Counted from the stretch's first letter, positions 9,827-19,220 are shown. The stretch is 20,518 nt of DNA from a virus (IMGVR_UViG_3300045125_000097:1-20518), one strand, 5' to 3'. Numbers and translations are program-made. Notes: generated by a model not told the origin, from the letters alone.

Positions 9827-10779
9827 ACTATGGAGTTGGGATTTACATTAGCACTAGCTGAGAAAGTAGCTAATAATTGAGGTGAAATTGTACTAATATT
9901 ATTTAAATCTACATTTACACTTGCAACACCTGCTGTAGTTTTACCTCCTACTGCAAATGTAATATAATCATTATTACTTACATCAAATATTGTACCTCCT
10001 GATGTTTATAGGTGTAACCATCTATGCTGCAGGATCTGTAGTAGACCATTGAGCTTGATTTGTATATGGACTTGCAGTAACTTTATAATAAAGAGTAGCG
10101 ATAGTATCCCACATAAGATCAGCATATTGAATATCTATATCTATTTTATTACCACTTGGGAATATACCTGTTACTTTAGCAGAACTAGAATATAACATAA
10201 ACTAGGGTCATTATTACTCATCATAGCCTGGGCCAGTATCAAAAGTTAATGGATTAGCATAATTAGCTTGTAAATTATAATAAGCATTTTAGAAATTATA
10301 CCAATAATGAACCACTATCAGTTATATTAACAATAGTTCCTGTAATACCAATAAGTGAAGTTGCAGCTGTATACCATCTACTGCTAAAATTAACCATTGA
10401 TTAGGATTAATAGTAATTTCAGTAGGTAGTTCCTAGTGTTGCTGACACGTAGGACAAATATAACTACTGTTTACGGGATAAAAGGTTCCATAAATATGAC
10501 TAAGAGGTCCATTAATATCCTTATACATTAGTACCATATGTCCATGTAGTAGCTCTACTGATAATATATAATTCCATATGTAGGATCTAAATCACTAATT
10601 AATGTATAAATCTATAGGTTGGATTATATACCTGTTATTTGTTGAGCTACATATGAATATCTATATTCAGGAACCTAATAGTATTATCAGCTACTAACCC
10701 ATCAAAATTTACAGGCATTAGGTGTAACATCTGGAATAACAGGCTCCTGAAAAGGTGCAAGAAAGCCTATTTTAAACAT
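9823..10779 (-). CDS. Beta-rich fibre-like protein B (multiply frameshifted)
   Basis: About 315 residues from ATG 10779 (MFKIGFLAPFQEPVIPDVTP) to TGA 9823-9825, which overlaps the next ATG. Coding pieces in different frames include APVNFDGLVADNTI, EYRYSYVAQQITGI, IYGTFYPVNSSYICPTC, ITINPNQWLILAVDG, KVTGIFPSGNKIDIDIQYAD, TIATLYYKVTASPYTNQAQW, FDVSNNDYITFAVGGKTTAG and the ending ATFSASANVNPNSIV. At least eight indels break it. Its start resembles the upstream gene (MYKLGFIVG), and both end with an SxDYITFAV segment, so the two look like tandem paralogues. Probable head or tail fibre. A CPTC pair near the middle might bind metal. No named domain recognised. Confidence 0.6.
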
Positions 10780-10787
10780 TTAATATT

Positions 10788-11644
10788 TTAATTATCTAAT
10801 ATTTTAGTTATAGTAATAGTTCCTATAGGAGTTGTTGATGTTATTGTACCTGCAGCTGAACTTAAGCACCAAAACTATAAGCATTAGCTGGTAAAACTGC
10901 AAATGTAATATAATCTGAAGACGCAAGTCCTGTTATAGTACCCCCTGATGTTATTTCAGTAAATCCTACATTTAATGGTGTATTTGTAGTTCCACTAGAT
11001 AATCCTGTTACAGTAGTTGCTCCAGTAGTTGTAGTATAATTTTTATAATAGAATAATCTACCTGAATCTGTACCTGAAGTAGCAGCCCATGTTATAGTAA
11101 TACTAGCAGTAGTAGGAATACCTAATATTTGTGTAGTATAACAAGCATAACTATAAGTTGGAGTACTAGTTCTAACAACTGATAAGAGGAGCTTACATCA
11201 AAAGGTGATATAATAGGTCCTGCTGTTAGAGTAACTGTATCTAAAAGTGTATCATTATTAGAAGCATTATATACTGTAACAGTTCTACTCTACTCCAGCA
11301 GTGCCTAACCTAAACCACATATAAGTATTTTTAGGCTACAGTTATAGTAAAAAATCTAAAGATGGATATAGTGGTAATAGTAGCACCTCCTCCTGCAGTA
11401 GAATCATTACTAGTATTAGTAAGAACTCTAAAAGTTCCTGCAGTAGGACCTAAAATTCCGATTTTGATAAATAGGATTTGATACTATTCTTAAATTTACA
11501 GTTGTTTGGGGCTGAGCCCATGTTACTAAGACCTGAACCTGTAGTAACAGTATTAAGTGCAGTAACATCATTCCAAGTTACAGGTGTTAATGAAATAGGT
11601 GTAACAGGTGCTGTACTACCAACTATAAATCCTAATTTATACAT
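10788..11644 (-). CDS. Beta-rich fibre-like protein A (multiply frameshifted)
   Basis: About 285 residues from ATG 11644, 4 nt after the TAA of the upstream gene, to TAA 10788. It begins MYKLGFIVGSTAPVTPISLT and continues across frames as TTVNLRIVSNPIYQ, IGILGPTAGTFRVLTNTSND, NTYMWFRLGTAGV, TVTVYNASNNDTLLDTVTLT, ACYTTQILGIPTTASITITW, GTDSGRLFYYKNYTT, ASSDYITFAVLPANAYSFGA and PIGTITITKILDN. Thr/Ser/Gly-rich alternating strands suggest Ig-like or FnIII-like beta sandwiches. Indels near 11505, 11465, 11340, 11290, 11190 and 10865 hide it. Similarity to the following gene at both ends suggests duplication. Role: probably a fibre or head-appendage subunit, by context. Confidence 0.6.
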
Positions 11645-11648
11645 ATTA

Positions 11649-12005
11649 TTAAGTTAAATCTCCTGTTAAAAACCATTCAGTAGCAGATAATTTTATAGCT
11701 GTAGCTGGAGTATATAAAGTAGCTAAGTTTAAAGAACCTGCTTTACTACGAATAGTAACTCCTGTATCTGCAGCAAAAAGTACAGAACCTGCTCCTGTTC
11801 TTATAAAATCAATTTGTGAACCAATAGGTACACTAAGAGCAGCTAGTGTAATAGTAGTAGCTGAACCTGAGTTTAAAATAAGAACATATCCTTTATCTTC
11901 ATTACTAGTAGTATAAGTAGAACTACTAATAGTCTTCATATAATTTACTCCACGTTTAAGATCTACTTTAGGATAGTCACGTGTTTTAGTGGTAGATAAA
12001 CTCAT
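11649..12005 (-). CDS. Small fibre/appendage protein with beta-structured tip-like domain
   Basis: 118 residues in one intact frame. ATG 12005 overlaps the TGA of the portal gene (ATGA). After a basic N-terminus (TKTRDYPKVDLKRGVNYM) it carries a pattern I recognise from many phage fibre ends: GYVLILNSGSATTITLAALS, VPIGSQIDFIRTGAGSVLFA, GVTIRSKAGSLNLA, LYTPATAIKLSATEWFLTGD. In that family, roughly P.G..I...Q.GAG.V.....G.T..S..G....A.YS.A.LIK.....W.L.GDL is common. The position right after the portal matches head-fibre genes of crAss-like phages. Likely a trimeric fibre component; domain recognition is good, placement on the virion is inferred. Confidence 0.75.
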   Translation of the reverse strand: MSLSTTKTRDYPKVDLKRGVNYMKTISSSTYTTSNEDKGYVLILNSGSATTITLAALSVPIGSQIDFIRTGAGSVLFAADTGVTIRSKAGSLNLATLYTPATAIKLSATEWFLTGDLT

Positions 12006-14475
12006 TTTTTATCGTATTTATTTTTATTAGTTTGAGCAATTCTTAAAGCTGTATCAGCTTTCATTTTTTCAATCTTTTCTCTAGATTGAATTTCTTTTTC
12101 TTTAATAGAAAGCTCTCTATTTTTTATATTTTTCTTCTTTAGCAACTTTTACTTTTTCAGCTTCTAATTTCATTTTATCAATAAATGATTTAGAATACTC
12201 AGCTTGTTGTTTTAAAAGCATGGTCAGTTATTTCCATAGGGTCAGGAATAGAATTCATATTTAAATCTAATTCCTGTTGACGTGCATATACTCCTATCTC
12301 TGCAACTTGAATCTTAGTTTGATTAGAAGTATCATTAATATACTGCTTTAACTGCATATCTTCTTGATGCATTTGTTGTTGTGCAGCAATTTGCTGTTGT
12401 TGCATCTGAGATTGTTGCTCTTGTTGAGATTGTTGCTGTTGCATCTTCTCATCATAGTAAGCTTTAAGAGTAGCACGAATTTCAGATACAGATTCTGTAG
12501 AATAAATATCTGCAATTTGATGGAAATGCCATTTGATCATTCTGAAGAGCAAACTTCATATGTTCTTTCATAGCTTGGAATACTTCCATATCCTTGTTAT
12601 CATCTGTAACAAATACTCCATAATCTGCATTATTAAACTGCTCTCCATCTACTTGGAATAATACAGTTTGCATATCATCTGTTACATATTGTAATGTCTT
12701 ACTACCATCTCTATATACATCTTTAGCAACTTCTAACAAAGCTTCACATACATCTAACTTAGTTAAATTATGCATCCTGAATAAATCTTCAGTTACTAAA
12801 GAAGATTGTACAATACTTCTTTCAACATTACCTACTAACTCTTGATTAGAAATAGCACCTAGACGTTGAGGAGGAACACCTGCAGTATTTTGAATCTTTC
12901 TTTCAATTTCTTGAAGAAGCTGAATATTAAACTGAATGTAACTACCCATCTCAAGATTTAATTCTTTATTTTGAGTAGACATATTCTGATTAATACCCAT
13001 ACGCTTGTTACCTTCATTCATTGAATTAACAAAACCTACACGCATTGCTCTAGCATAGTACATCCATTTATCTATCTCCCATCCATCAGGAATCATAGAC
13101 ACATCAAGTAAAGCAATTTTACCCATGTTTGTAGCTAATGCTAACTCTGTATCATACCATATAATAAAGTACAAATAAACCCAAGGAACTAAACGGTCCA
13201 TTAAACTAGTACTTTGAGTATTTGTAGCTGAGCACATTCTACCAAAATATCCAGATTTACATTTAGACATATTATCCATAGACCTAAATTGCTGTGGTCT
13301 ACGACGAATCATAGGTTCAATGTACATATCCATACCAATACGTATACCTTCCCAATACTCAGATACCCAATACCATTCAATTCTTTGTTGAGGGTCTTTT
13401 TTATCCCATTTCCATGACTCGTCTACAGTAAAACTTTGTTCTTCTCCTGTTTGTGGATCAATGTAATAAAATGTACCTATCTTTCTAAATGACTTCCAAC
13501 GTACTCTGTATACAGGAATCCTATCAATAAAACTTTCTTGGTTCTGAAAGTGATAGATAGTTTCTACCTCTTTAATAGTAAGAGGATTAATTACCTGATT
13601 TCCAGGAATACCACTAGGATAATAGTTCTCAAGCTCATCAATTTGTTCAGGTGTAAGCACCTCATAAAACTCATCAATGATTTGATTAACTGTCATATAA
13701 TTCTCTTCTAAGATTTGGTCACATTCTTCAATTGAATCATTATTCTCACCAATCTTAAAAAATATTTGTAAAGGATTTACACGAATAACTCGTGCTTCTC
13801 CTGCCACTTCTTCTACTCTATAAAATTCTTCTCCTGCAATTAACCAATCTTTCCAACCTGTAGCAAACTTATCTTTAAGTCTTTCATGTTTTTTATAATA
13901 AGTTAAAAACTTTTCAGCTGTAACTTCACGCATATCTTTAACAGACATTTGTGAAGCTTTAATTACATCTTCAGGAGTAGGAATTTCTTGTGGCTGTTCA
14001 CCTTTTGCTGAGCTTCTTGAGCAGCCATCTGAGCATCCATTGTTAAAAATCATATAATCCTTTTACAATAGCTTGTTTTAATTTTTCTTCTTTATCTGTT
14101 ACTGCTGTATCATTAACTACACGTACAATTGGATTGAAAAATCTTTTATGTTCTTCTCCAAACAATACATTAAATATAGGAAAAAGAATATCATAAGGTT
14201 GTAATGTAGCAGGTAACTGAAATTTATTAGGTTGATTTTTACCTAAATTAAAGGATTAGTTATATGTTCAAAATGAGTAATATCAATCTTATTATTTAAT
14301 AAGTCGTAATTTCTCTTTCTTTCTGTAACTGACCTTCTTCTTTGTTGAGTCTTTACCTTTTGTTGAAGCTATAATAGCATCTACACACTTGTGTTTCCAC
14401 TCAAGTGTTTCTTTTAACTTCCCTAAGCACTTTCTGCCTAGGAAGTATGACTCTATCTTGATATACTACTTCCAT
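12002..14475 (-). CDS. Portal protein
   Basis: About 825 residues from ATG 14475 (MEVVYQDRVILPRQKVLREV) to TGA 12002. The N-terminus is spread over several frames: CVDAIIASTKGKDSTKKK, RNYDLLNNKIDITHFEHITN, QLPATLQPYDILFPIFNVLF, EEHKRFFNPIVRVVNDTAVT. The long frame then holds the core: SVKDMREVTAEKFLTYYKKH, DWLIAGEEFYRVEEVAGEAR, RVNPLQIFFKIGENNDSIEE, AGVPPQRLGAISNQELVGNV. After a break near 12538 comes a Gln-rich coiled coil (EKMQQQQSQQEQQ..QMHQED) and a Lys/Glu helix ending TALRIAQTNKNKYDKK. The length, the INPLQIFFK-type segment and the Q-rich tail fit crAss-like portals. It forms the dodecameric DNA channel that docks TerL. Frame changes fall near 14400, 14320, 14250, 14050-14010, 12538, 12215 and 12135. 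Confidence 0.88.
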
Positions 14476-14498
14476 TTAAATCTAATTAACCTAATTTA

Positions 14499-14528
14499 CA
14501 AAACTATTTTTTTTACTATAATAATCAA
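14499..14528 (-). promoter_or_regulatory. Putative Bacteroidota-type promoter upstream of portal gene
   Basis: On the minus strand TTG (14526-14528) is followed by a 19-nt spacer and TAGTTTTG (14499-14506), a full match to TAnnTTTG. It sits between the TerL stop (14533) and the portal start (14475), leaving a leader of about 20 nt. The spacer contains A8, so its length may be miscounted by a base. Confidence 0.45.
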
Positions 14529-14532
14529 TAGG

Positions 14533-16607
14533 TTACTGATAATAATTAGTACGTCCTATAGCAAATTGTGACTTCTTCTCAAAGCCATTTTGAAAGAAGT
14601 CATGGTCTAAGAAAGTTTTAACTTTTTCTTCAATCTTAACATCATACTTACGCATTTCTTCTTTCTGATATAAAGCTACCATTAAAGCCATTACACGGTC
14701 AAAGTTACCATTAGGATTATAAAGAATAAGCTCTTTTAATAAAGGCTGGCATCTAATCTTATGAGCTACTTTAACATCACCTTCATACGACTTTCTAAGC
14801 CACGTATTAATTAAACCTTCTCCATATCTTTTAATCTCATTAGACATATGTATACCATAGCCTCTATCTACAGTACTACCTGCTACTACATCCTTAATTA
14901 ACTTAGGCTGCTTAGCAAGTAAGTGCAATGCTCCACAAGACTCAAAGTAAGTGAACACACCTTTCTTTTCATTCTCATATAAAGCCACAGCATTATAGTA
15001 TAATAAAAGTCGTCTACAATATTCATAAAAGTCATTTGCTGTTTCAGGTCTACCTGAGTATTCTGCTACAATTCTATTAGTTAAATTATCTAGAATTATA
15101 ATAGAACCCAAGGAACCTGAGTTTGATTTATCATGATCATAAGGGTCAATACCTGCAATATATCTACCCCAAGGAATTATACCATCTTCATCTTTAATAG
15201 GATGCTCGTATAATACTATTGAACCTTCTACTGAAGCTTCTGCTTTTAATGGGAAGTCATAGATAGGTCTATTCTTAGGATTATTCCTCCACTCTGTTTC
15301 TCCTTCAGGACTAATAATAACATCCCCTATCCATTCAGCATCTGCTAGTTTACTACTCTCTATATGAGCAAGAGTATACTGTAAATCTTTAAGTGGGAAG
15401 ATGTTATTTGTTTTTGACAAGAATACTTCACTAGGAACAATAGGATTGTACACAACATACTCGTCATAAGCACTAGCATCTTTAGCCAGTTTTTTCTTTC
15501 TCTTTGCTCTTCCTCACCAAGTTTAGCAAGATGGAGATTAGTATTACCAAGCTCATCTTTATAATTTATTTTAGTATATGTTGATGGAAAGAATAAACCT
15601 ATTTTTCCCCTATTCTCATAAATGTCTTCAAACACCAAACAATCATAAGCTTCAGGGTCATAAAACATTTTCTGAGAAGCAAGAGTTCCGCCACCCACCA
15701 TATCACCACCTGTACCAATGTAAAGAGTAGAGCCAAACTTATAATTATTGAGTCTTTGAGTGTTTTCATCTGCAAAATGTGATTCTATAAGATTCTCCCA
15801 CACCCCTATCTCTTCACCAATCTTTATTGTATTTCTACCCCCTACTCCCGCAAGAGGTTTATCTTTATAAACTCTAGGTTTAAAACAGCTTCTAGTTCCT
15901 ACCATTTGCCATTTACCACCTACTTTCTTTTTGTAATAATTTTCTACCTTCTTCCCAGGCAACCAAGTACCTGCTAAAGTCTTAGAAAAAGGAGCAGGAT
16001 AATATATCCCATTAACTTCCATACCGCCAGGATAGTTATTCAACACGTCCTGTATTTTAGTAATCAAGTCATTTACATAAGGAGCATTATATGCACTAAG
16101 CATAATCTCTGCAGTTTCCTTAGGTATTTCTCCAGGTGTATATTCTTTTTGACCATCAGTTAGATACTCATGTGCAGCTACATTAGCAGCCCAATAAGAT
16201 TTACCCCAACCACGAGGTCCCATTAATAAAAGATTTTTGGCTTCTTTATTGTATAAGGTTTACCTAAATCTTCTTTTTGTCTAGTCCTAAGAAAAGACCT
16301 TATATCTTCTACATCTCCTACCTTTTCAAATCCAGATAGACCTCTAGCTTCAATCCAATAATAGGCTAAATCCCACACATAGTCTAAATCCCAAGGCCTA
16401 TCTTTCTTTCTAGTTTTCTTTTCTCCTAATACAATAGTGGCATAGTTCAAGTAATGGTACAATTGTGGAGGACACCACGCACCATCAATCCATACTCCCT
16501 CTATAACCTTCTTCTTTTCACCTCTCCAAAAAGTCAAGATAACCTTGACTAAGAGGATGCAACTTAGGTATATTAGGTAGTACAAAATCTCTTCTATCGT
16601 TCCACAT
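14533..16607 (-). CDS. terL: Terminase large subunit (ATPase-nuclease DNA-packaging motor)
   Basis: About 690 residues from ATG 16607 (MWNDRRDFVLPNIPKLHPLS), with GAGGAG 8 nt upstream. Frame changes lie near 16545 (T5 for T4, giving ..YLDFWRGEKKKV), 16240 and 15490 (A-run). ATPase domain: NLLLMGPRGWGKSYW is the Walker A loop (GxxGxGKS), TIKIGEEIGVW a likely Walker B with acidic pair, and YIGTGGDM the coupling motif. Nuclease domain: IAGIDPYDHD carries the first Asp, ALYENEKKG the second acid, and NGNFDRVMALMVALYQ the last Asp, in the order of RNase-H-like terminase nucleases. It translocates DNA through the portal, whose gene follows, and cuts concatemers. Family call is firm. The gene ends at 14533. 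Confidence 0.92.
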
Positions 16608-17132
16608 TATATTTCTCCTCGTTCAGTTAAACTTTCCATACCACCTCCTATCATAGTACCAGCTTCACCATCTTGTACTAACCTAGACATAATTTCTTCA
16701 TACTCTGAGTATAACTTAGAATTAGATAAAAGTCTTTTTCAATCTCATCAGCAGTCTCTGCAGAATACTTAAGAGTCTTCATATACTCAGTCTTCTCATT
16801 CATAAGCCTTTCCCATTCAGCCATCTGCTTCATAGGTACTGACTTATACCTTTCCCACTCCTTAATATACTTTTCTAATGTACTCCAATCAAAAGAAACA
16901 TCCTTCAATATATCTTCAGACACAAGCTTCTTACGTTCAGCTTCAGACAATGGCTCTATATTTAGAATCAAAGTCTGAGAATAAAGCTATAGCCCACATC
17001 AATCTACTTGACTGAGTTTTACCTTTACTCTTATCTTCTAATATACAACGTATTGTAAATACCAGGAGCTTTTAACTGAGGATTAACTTCCCAAAAGTTA
17101 GCAGTTACATCCCATGAATCAATAACTTTCAT
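16607..17132 (-). CDS. Conserved protein upstream of TerL (possible small terminase or packaging factor)
   Basis: About 175 residues from ATG 17132 (MKVIDSWDVTANFWEVNPQL) to a TAA overlapping the TerL ATG (TAATG). Frame changes near 17045, 16955 and 16735 join LKAPGIYNTLYI to EDKSKGKTQSSRLMWAIALF, then EPLSEAERKKLVSEDILKDV, then STLEKYIKEWERYKSVPMKQ with further helices, then SNSKLYSEYEEIMSRLVQDG. The C-terminus is Gly-rich (TMIGGGMESLTERGEI). It is mostly helical and charged with no transmembrane segment. Translational coupling to TerL makes a packaging role plausible, and it occupies the usual small-terminase place, but I see no clear helix-turn-helix, so TerS identity is only a suggestion. 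It overlaps the upstream gene by 14 nt. Confidence 0.65.
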
Positions 17133-17331
17133 AGTTTGGATAAGGTACGTATTCTCTAATTAAGATACTATCAAAATTTAAGAATGAGTTTCTTTTAAGA
17201 CTTCTTAATAAAGTACTTTTATCTGTAAATCCTTCTAAACAAGTAGCTAATTCTTTAGTACCTTTCTGTAAAGTCCAGTACCACTTATTATCTACTGTAG
17301 AAAAATAATACAGCAGAGTATACTTCTTCAT
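17119..17331 (-). CDS. Small DUF1508/YegP-like protein
   Basis: 70 residues, intact, beginning at ATG 17331 which shares TAATG with the upstream stop. The body reads LYYFSTVDNKWYWTLQKGTK, then ELATCLEGFTDKSTLLRSLK. This follows the DUF1508 (YegP) pattern of F....dg.W.W.L..g...ia...egy..k......i, a beta-beta-beta-alpha unit. The C-terminus (LIREYVPYPNYESY) is Tyr-rich. DUF1508 has no agreed biochemical role. The assignment is by eye and moderate. Stop TGA-free end at TAA 17119. Confidence 0.55.
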   Translation of the reverse strand: MKKYTLLYYFSTVDNKWYWTLQKGTKELATCLEGFTDKSTLLRSLKRNSFLNFDSILIREYVPYPNYESY

Positions 17332-17759
17332 TATTGTAGGTTTTCTAATTTGTAAATTGTACTATAAAATAATTCTTCAATACCATCAATCTGATTTTGT
17401 ACATAACTATCCTGACAGATACCTTTACGAGATTCTTTTACATAGTTTAAACAACCTCTTACATAATTAAGTGGAGTACCTGCTACACTATTATCATAAG
17501 AAACAGAATAACTATAGTCTAAAAGACCCATTTTACCTTGCATAGATTCAGCTAAGCTATCTACTAAATCAGGTAACTCATCATACAAACTTCCTAAAGC
17601 CATATGTGCAGCATACGCACCTGGACCTTTAGCTCTTAAATGTAAAATATGTACCTGTACAGCAGCAGCCATTAAATATGCACAAAATTCACCTTCTGAA
17701 GGATAATTTACTCTACTAGCCATACTAGTAGCTTTCTTTGGAGGAGTTGGAATAGCCAT
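17331..17759 (-). CDS. Helical Dps/DUF5856-like protein
   Basis: 142 residues, intact, ATG 17759 coupled to the GroES-like gene through TAATG. After a short Pro/Lys leader (MAIPTPPKKATSMASRVNYP) the sequence looks like a four-helix bundle: AYLMAAAVQVHILHLRAKGP, AAHMALGSLYDELPDLVDSL, PLNYVRGCLNYVKESRKG, QNQIDGIEELFYSTIYKLEN. The first helix has VHILHLRAKG and the second AHMALGSLYDELPDLVDSLAE, the pattern of Dps/ferritin-like proteins (H near the end of helix A, then D/E in helix B), also of phage DUF5856 proteins. Whether it binds metal is unclear. It could protect DNA or sit in the virion; function is not established. Confidence 0.6.
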   Translation of the reverse strand: MAIPTPPKKATSMASRVNYPSEGEFCAYLMAAAVQVHILHLRAKGPGAYAAHMALGSLYDELPDLVDSLAESMQGKMGLLDYSYSVSYDNSVAGTPLNYVRGCLNYVKESRKGICQDSYVQNQIDGIEELFYSTIYKLENLQ

Positions 17760-18145
17760 TAATTTAATTTTTGTGTTTTAAGTGATTCTTTATATTCTTT
17801 TTCATCCTTGATATAAGCCATATCTACCTTAACCATTACATCAAAGTCACGTATAATAGCCCAATCTCTATCATACATTCTAAATACATCTATCTGTCTA
17901 CCTTGTAAAGCTACCCAATCACCTACTTTTAACTCTTCAATTACAGATCCTGGTGTATGTTGTGTTGGTAAAGCTACTACAGGGTGTGCAATAGACTTAG
18001 TTTCTTCAGCTCCTGTAGGTAAATAAATACCACCTGAAGTTTTTAAGTTACGAACATACTCAATAAGAATATGTCCATTCATAGGAGTGAAATGCTTACG
18101 CATTTTTTCGTGTAGAACGCTTTGTTCTGTTGGTTGATTTTCCAT
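17759..18145 (-). CDS. GroES-like co-chaperonin
   Basis: 128 residues, intact, from ATG 18145 (MENQPTEQSVLHEKMRKHFT). Residues 20-110 match the GroES beta-barrel: FTPMNGHILIEYVRNLKTSG, then GIYLPTGAEETKSIAHPVVA, IEELKVGDWVALQGRQIDVF and WAIIRDFDVMVKVDMAYIKD. GroES hallmarks kept are the P...ILI start, the K(T/S)xGGIxLP loop (GroES mobile loop GGI), the KVGD.V strand and the final ..I.D.DV....V. It probably pairs with the host GroEL to fold phage proteins such as MCP, as T4 gp31 does for its capsid protein. It is larger than GroES (about 97 aa) by N- and C-terminal extensions (C-terminal KEYKESLKTQKLN). Confidence 0.8.
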   Translation of the reverse strand: MENQPTEQSVLHEKMRKHFTPMNGHILIEYVRNLKTSGGIYLPTGAEETKSIAHPVVALPTQHTPGSVIEELKVGDWVALQGRQIDVFRMYDRDWAIIRDFDVMVKVDMAYIKDEKEYKESLKTQKLN

Positions 18146-18446
18146 TTATATTATTAGTTTGTTTAAATCCTTGTATTTGTACATCTGTACCATCCATTTT
18201 ATATTGCATTATTTCTTCATAAGCTTCTTCTAACACCATCCATCCTAAATTATCTACATAAATTCTACATCTATTTAGCATTGGATTACCTTTATTATTA
18301 AAAAAATAATCTACAATCTTTATATCACTTAAGTCAATAACACTTTTACCTTTTGCATTCCTCTTAATTACTTTTTCTTTAGCATCTGTAAGGTTTGTTA
18401 TGTATGATACTTCTATTGAGTATCCTCCTTTGTTACGTCTGGCCAT
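18096..18446 (-). CDS. Conserved hypothetical protein, function unknown
   Basis: About 116 residues. The start is taken at ATG 18446 (MARRNKGGYSIEVSYITNLT) rather than 18461, to reduce overlap with the zinc-ribbon gene ending at 18413. The sequence alternates short strands and basic segments (EKVIKRNAKGKSVIDLSDIK, VDYFFNNKGNPMLNRCRIYV) and ends in a helix (WMVLEEAYEEIMQYKMDGTD). The last 16 codons overlap the GroES-like start by 50 nt and are low-quality (KSTNRTKRSTRKNA), so an indel may have removed a stop near 18150. No domain recognised. Small, basic and inside the DNA-binding/packaging operon, it might bind nucleic acid. Confidence 0.6.
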   Translation of the reverse strand: MARRNKGGYSIEVSYITNLTDAKEKVIKRNAKGKSVIDLSDIKIVDYFFNNKGNPMLNRCRIYVDNLGWMVLEEAYEEIMQYKMDGTDVQIQGFKQTNNINGKSTNRTKRSTRKNA

Positions 18447-18664
18447 AAATTTAAAGGGCATTCTGATTTTAAACTTCTACTTTTAGCCTCTAATACACAG
18501 CCGCATAACTTACATCTTGAAAGCATTCCTATTTCAGGAGTAGTACTATTATGTTTACAAGATATACATAATCCTAATCTTTCTGCTGCTATAGCTTCTA
18601 CCTTAGGATTTAAGTCAATCAGGTTTTTCCAACCTTCTGCTATTTCTGCTAACTTCTTTATCAT
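18413..18664 (-). CDS. Zinc-ribbon protein
   Basis: 83 residues, intact, from ATG 18664. An N-terminal helix (MIKKLAEIAEGWKNLIDLNP) is followed by four Cys in two knuckles, LGLCISCKHNS and LSRCKLCGCVLEAK, plus another Cys in KSECPLNLWPD. The CxxC...CxxC spacing is typical of a zinc ribbon that binds nucleic acid or a partner. Similar CISCxHN...C.LCGC proteins sit in crAss-like genomes beside IHF-type genes, to my memory. It overlaps the IHF/HU gene by 50 nt in another frame. Both frames are well-formed. Confidence 0.7.
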   Translation of the reverse strand: MIKKLAEIAEGWKNLIDLNPKVEAIAAERLGLCISCKHNSTTPEIGMLSRCKLCGCVLEAKSRSLKSECPLNLWPDVTKEDTQ

Positions 18665-18869
18665 ACTTTTCTTTATTAATATACTTCAACTTCATAGTAG
18701 GAACAACAAACTTACCAAACTTAGGTAACAATATATTATCTCCTTTCTCTTCCCTCATTGTATTAGCAACCATTTCAAACATACTCCTAAAAGCAAGTTC
18801 TATTTTATGCTTTGGTATACCTGTTTCAAATGCTACTTTCTTGTATATTTCATCCAAATCTATCTTCAT
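18615..18869 (-). CDS. IHF/HU-family DNA-bending protein
   Basis: 84 residues, intact, from ATG 18869, which overlaps the TGA of the upstream frame (ATGA). It has the HU/IHF order: two helices (DLDEIYKKVAFETGIPKHKI, LAFRSMFEMVANTMREEK), then the saddle strands GDNILLPKFGKFVVPTMKLK, where the (I/V).L..FG.F.V element is the family signature. The long beta arm is short or missing (the typical RxGRNPxT segment is absent), and it ends KYDKEVSRNSRRLEKPD. IHF-like proteins are a known trait of crAss-like phages. Probable roles are DNA bending in packaging, replication or transcription. Confidence 0.82.
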   Translation of the reverse strand: MKIDLDEIYKKVAFETGIPKHKIELAFRSMFEMVANTMREEKGDNILLPKFGKFVVPTMKLKYINKEKYDKEVSRNSRRLEKPD

Positions 18870-19215
18870 TTCTCAGGTTCAAATGCTATATACAACCTAA
18901 ACTTGTTATCTTTAGGATAATTAGTCAATTTAGGATTTATACCATCTACATCTATAAACCCTCTATCCTTCAAAGACTGTAACAACTTATTAAATAACTT
19001 AGCATTTATCTTCATTTTTTCCTAATAGCTTCATATGTCTTCTCATTAAAAAGAAGCTCATTTAAAACTGCAGGATCATAATGTTTATGAGTATAATGAA
19101 GAGTCATTAAAGATGACAATATATCTACCTCTCCTTTACTAAGGTGTAACACTGGATTTAACCATGTAAGATAAGTAGCAAAGAATCTATCTTTAGGTGT
19201 CTTAATAGTAATCAT
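18866..19215 (-). CDS. Winged-helix-like DNA-binding protein (one gene split by an A-run indel)
   Basis: Two abutting frames: 67 codons from ATG 19215 to TGA 19012, and 49 codons from ATG 19015 to TGA 18866, which is below the usual ORF cut-off. The junction is an A6 run; adding one A fuses ..YEAIRKK to MKINAKLF.. into a single 116-residue protein. Joined, it reads like a winged helix: LSKGEVDILSSLMTLH, then EKTYEAIRKKMKINAKLFNK, LLQSLKDRGFIDVDGINPKL, and a wing KDNKFRLYIAFEPEK. If the stops are real, two coupled small proteins result, joined by ATGA. It is the first gene after the terminator and the putative promoter at 19221-19253, so a regulator role is plausible. Confidence 0.65.
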
Positions 19216-19220
19216 ATATT

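Noticed and set aside
12364-12573. Leu-rich plus-strand frame that looks membrane-like
   Set aside because: It is the complement of the Gln-rich CAA/CAG coiled coil of the portal.
14389-14571. Plus-strand 60-codon frame in the TerL-portal gap
   Set aside because: It covers the portal N-terminus and the putative promoter; the portal frame there reads as known family sequence.
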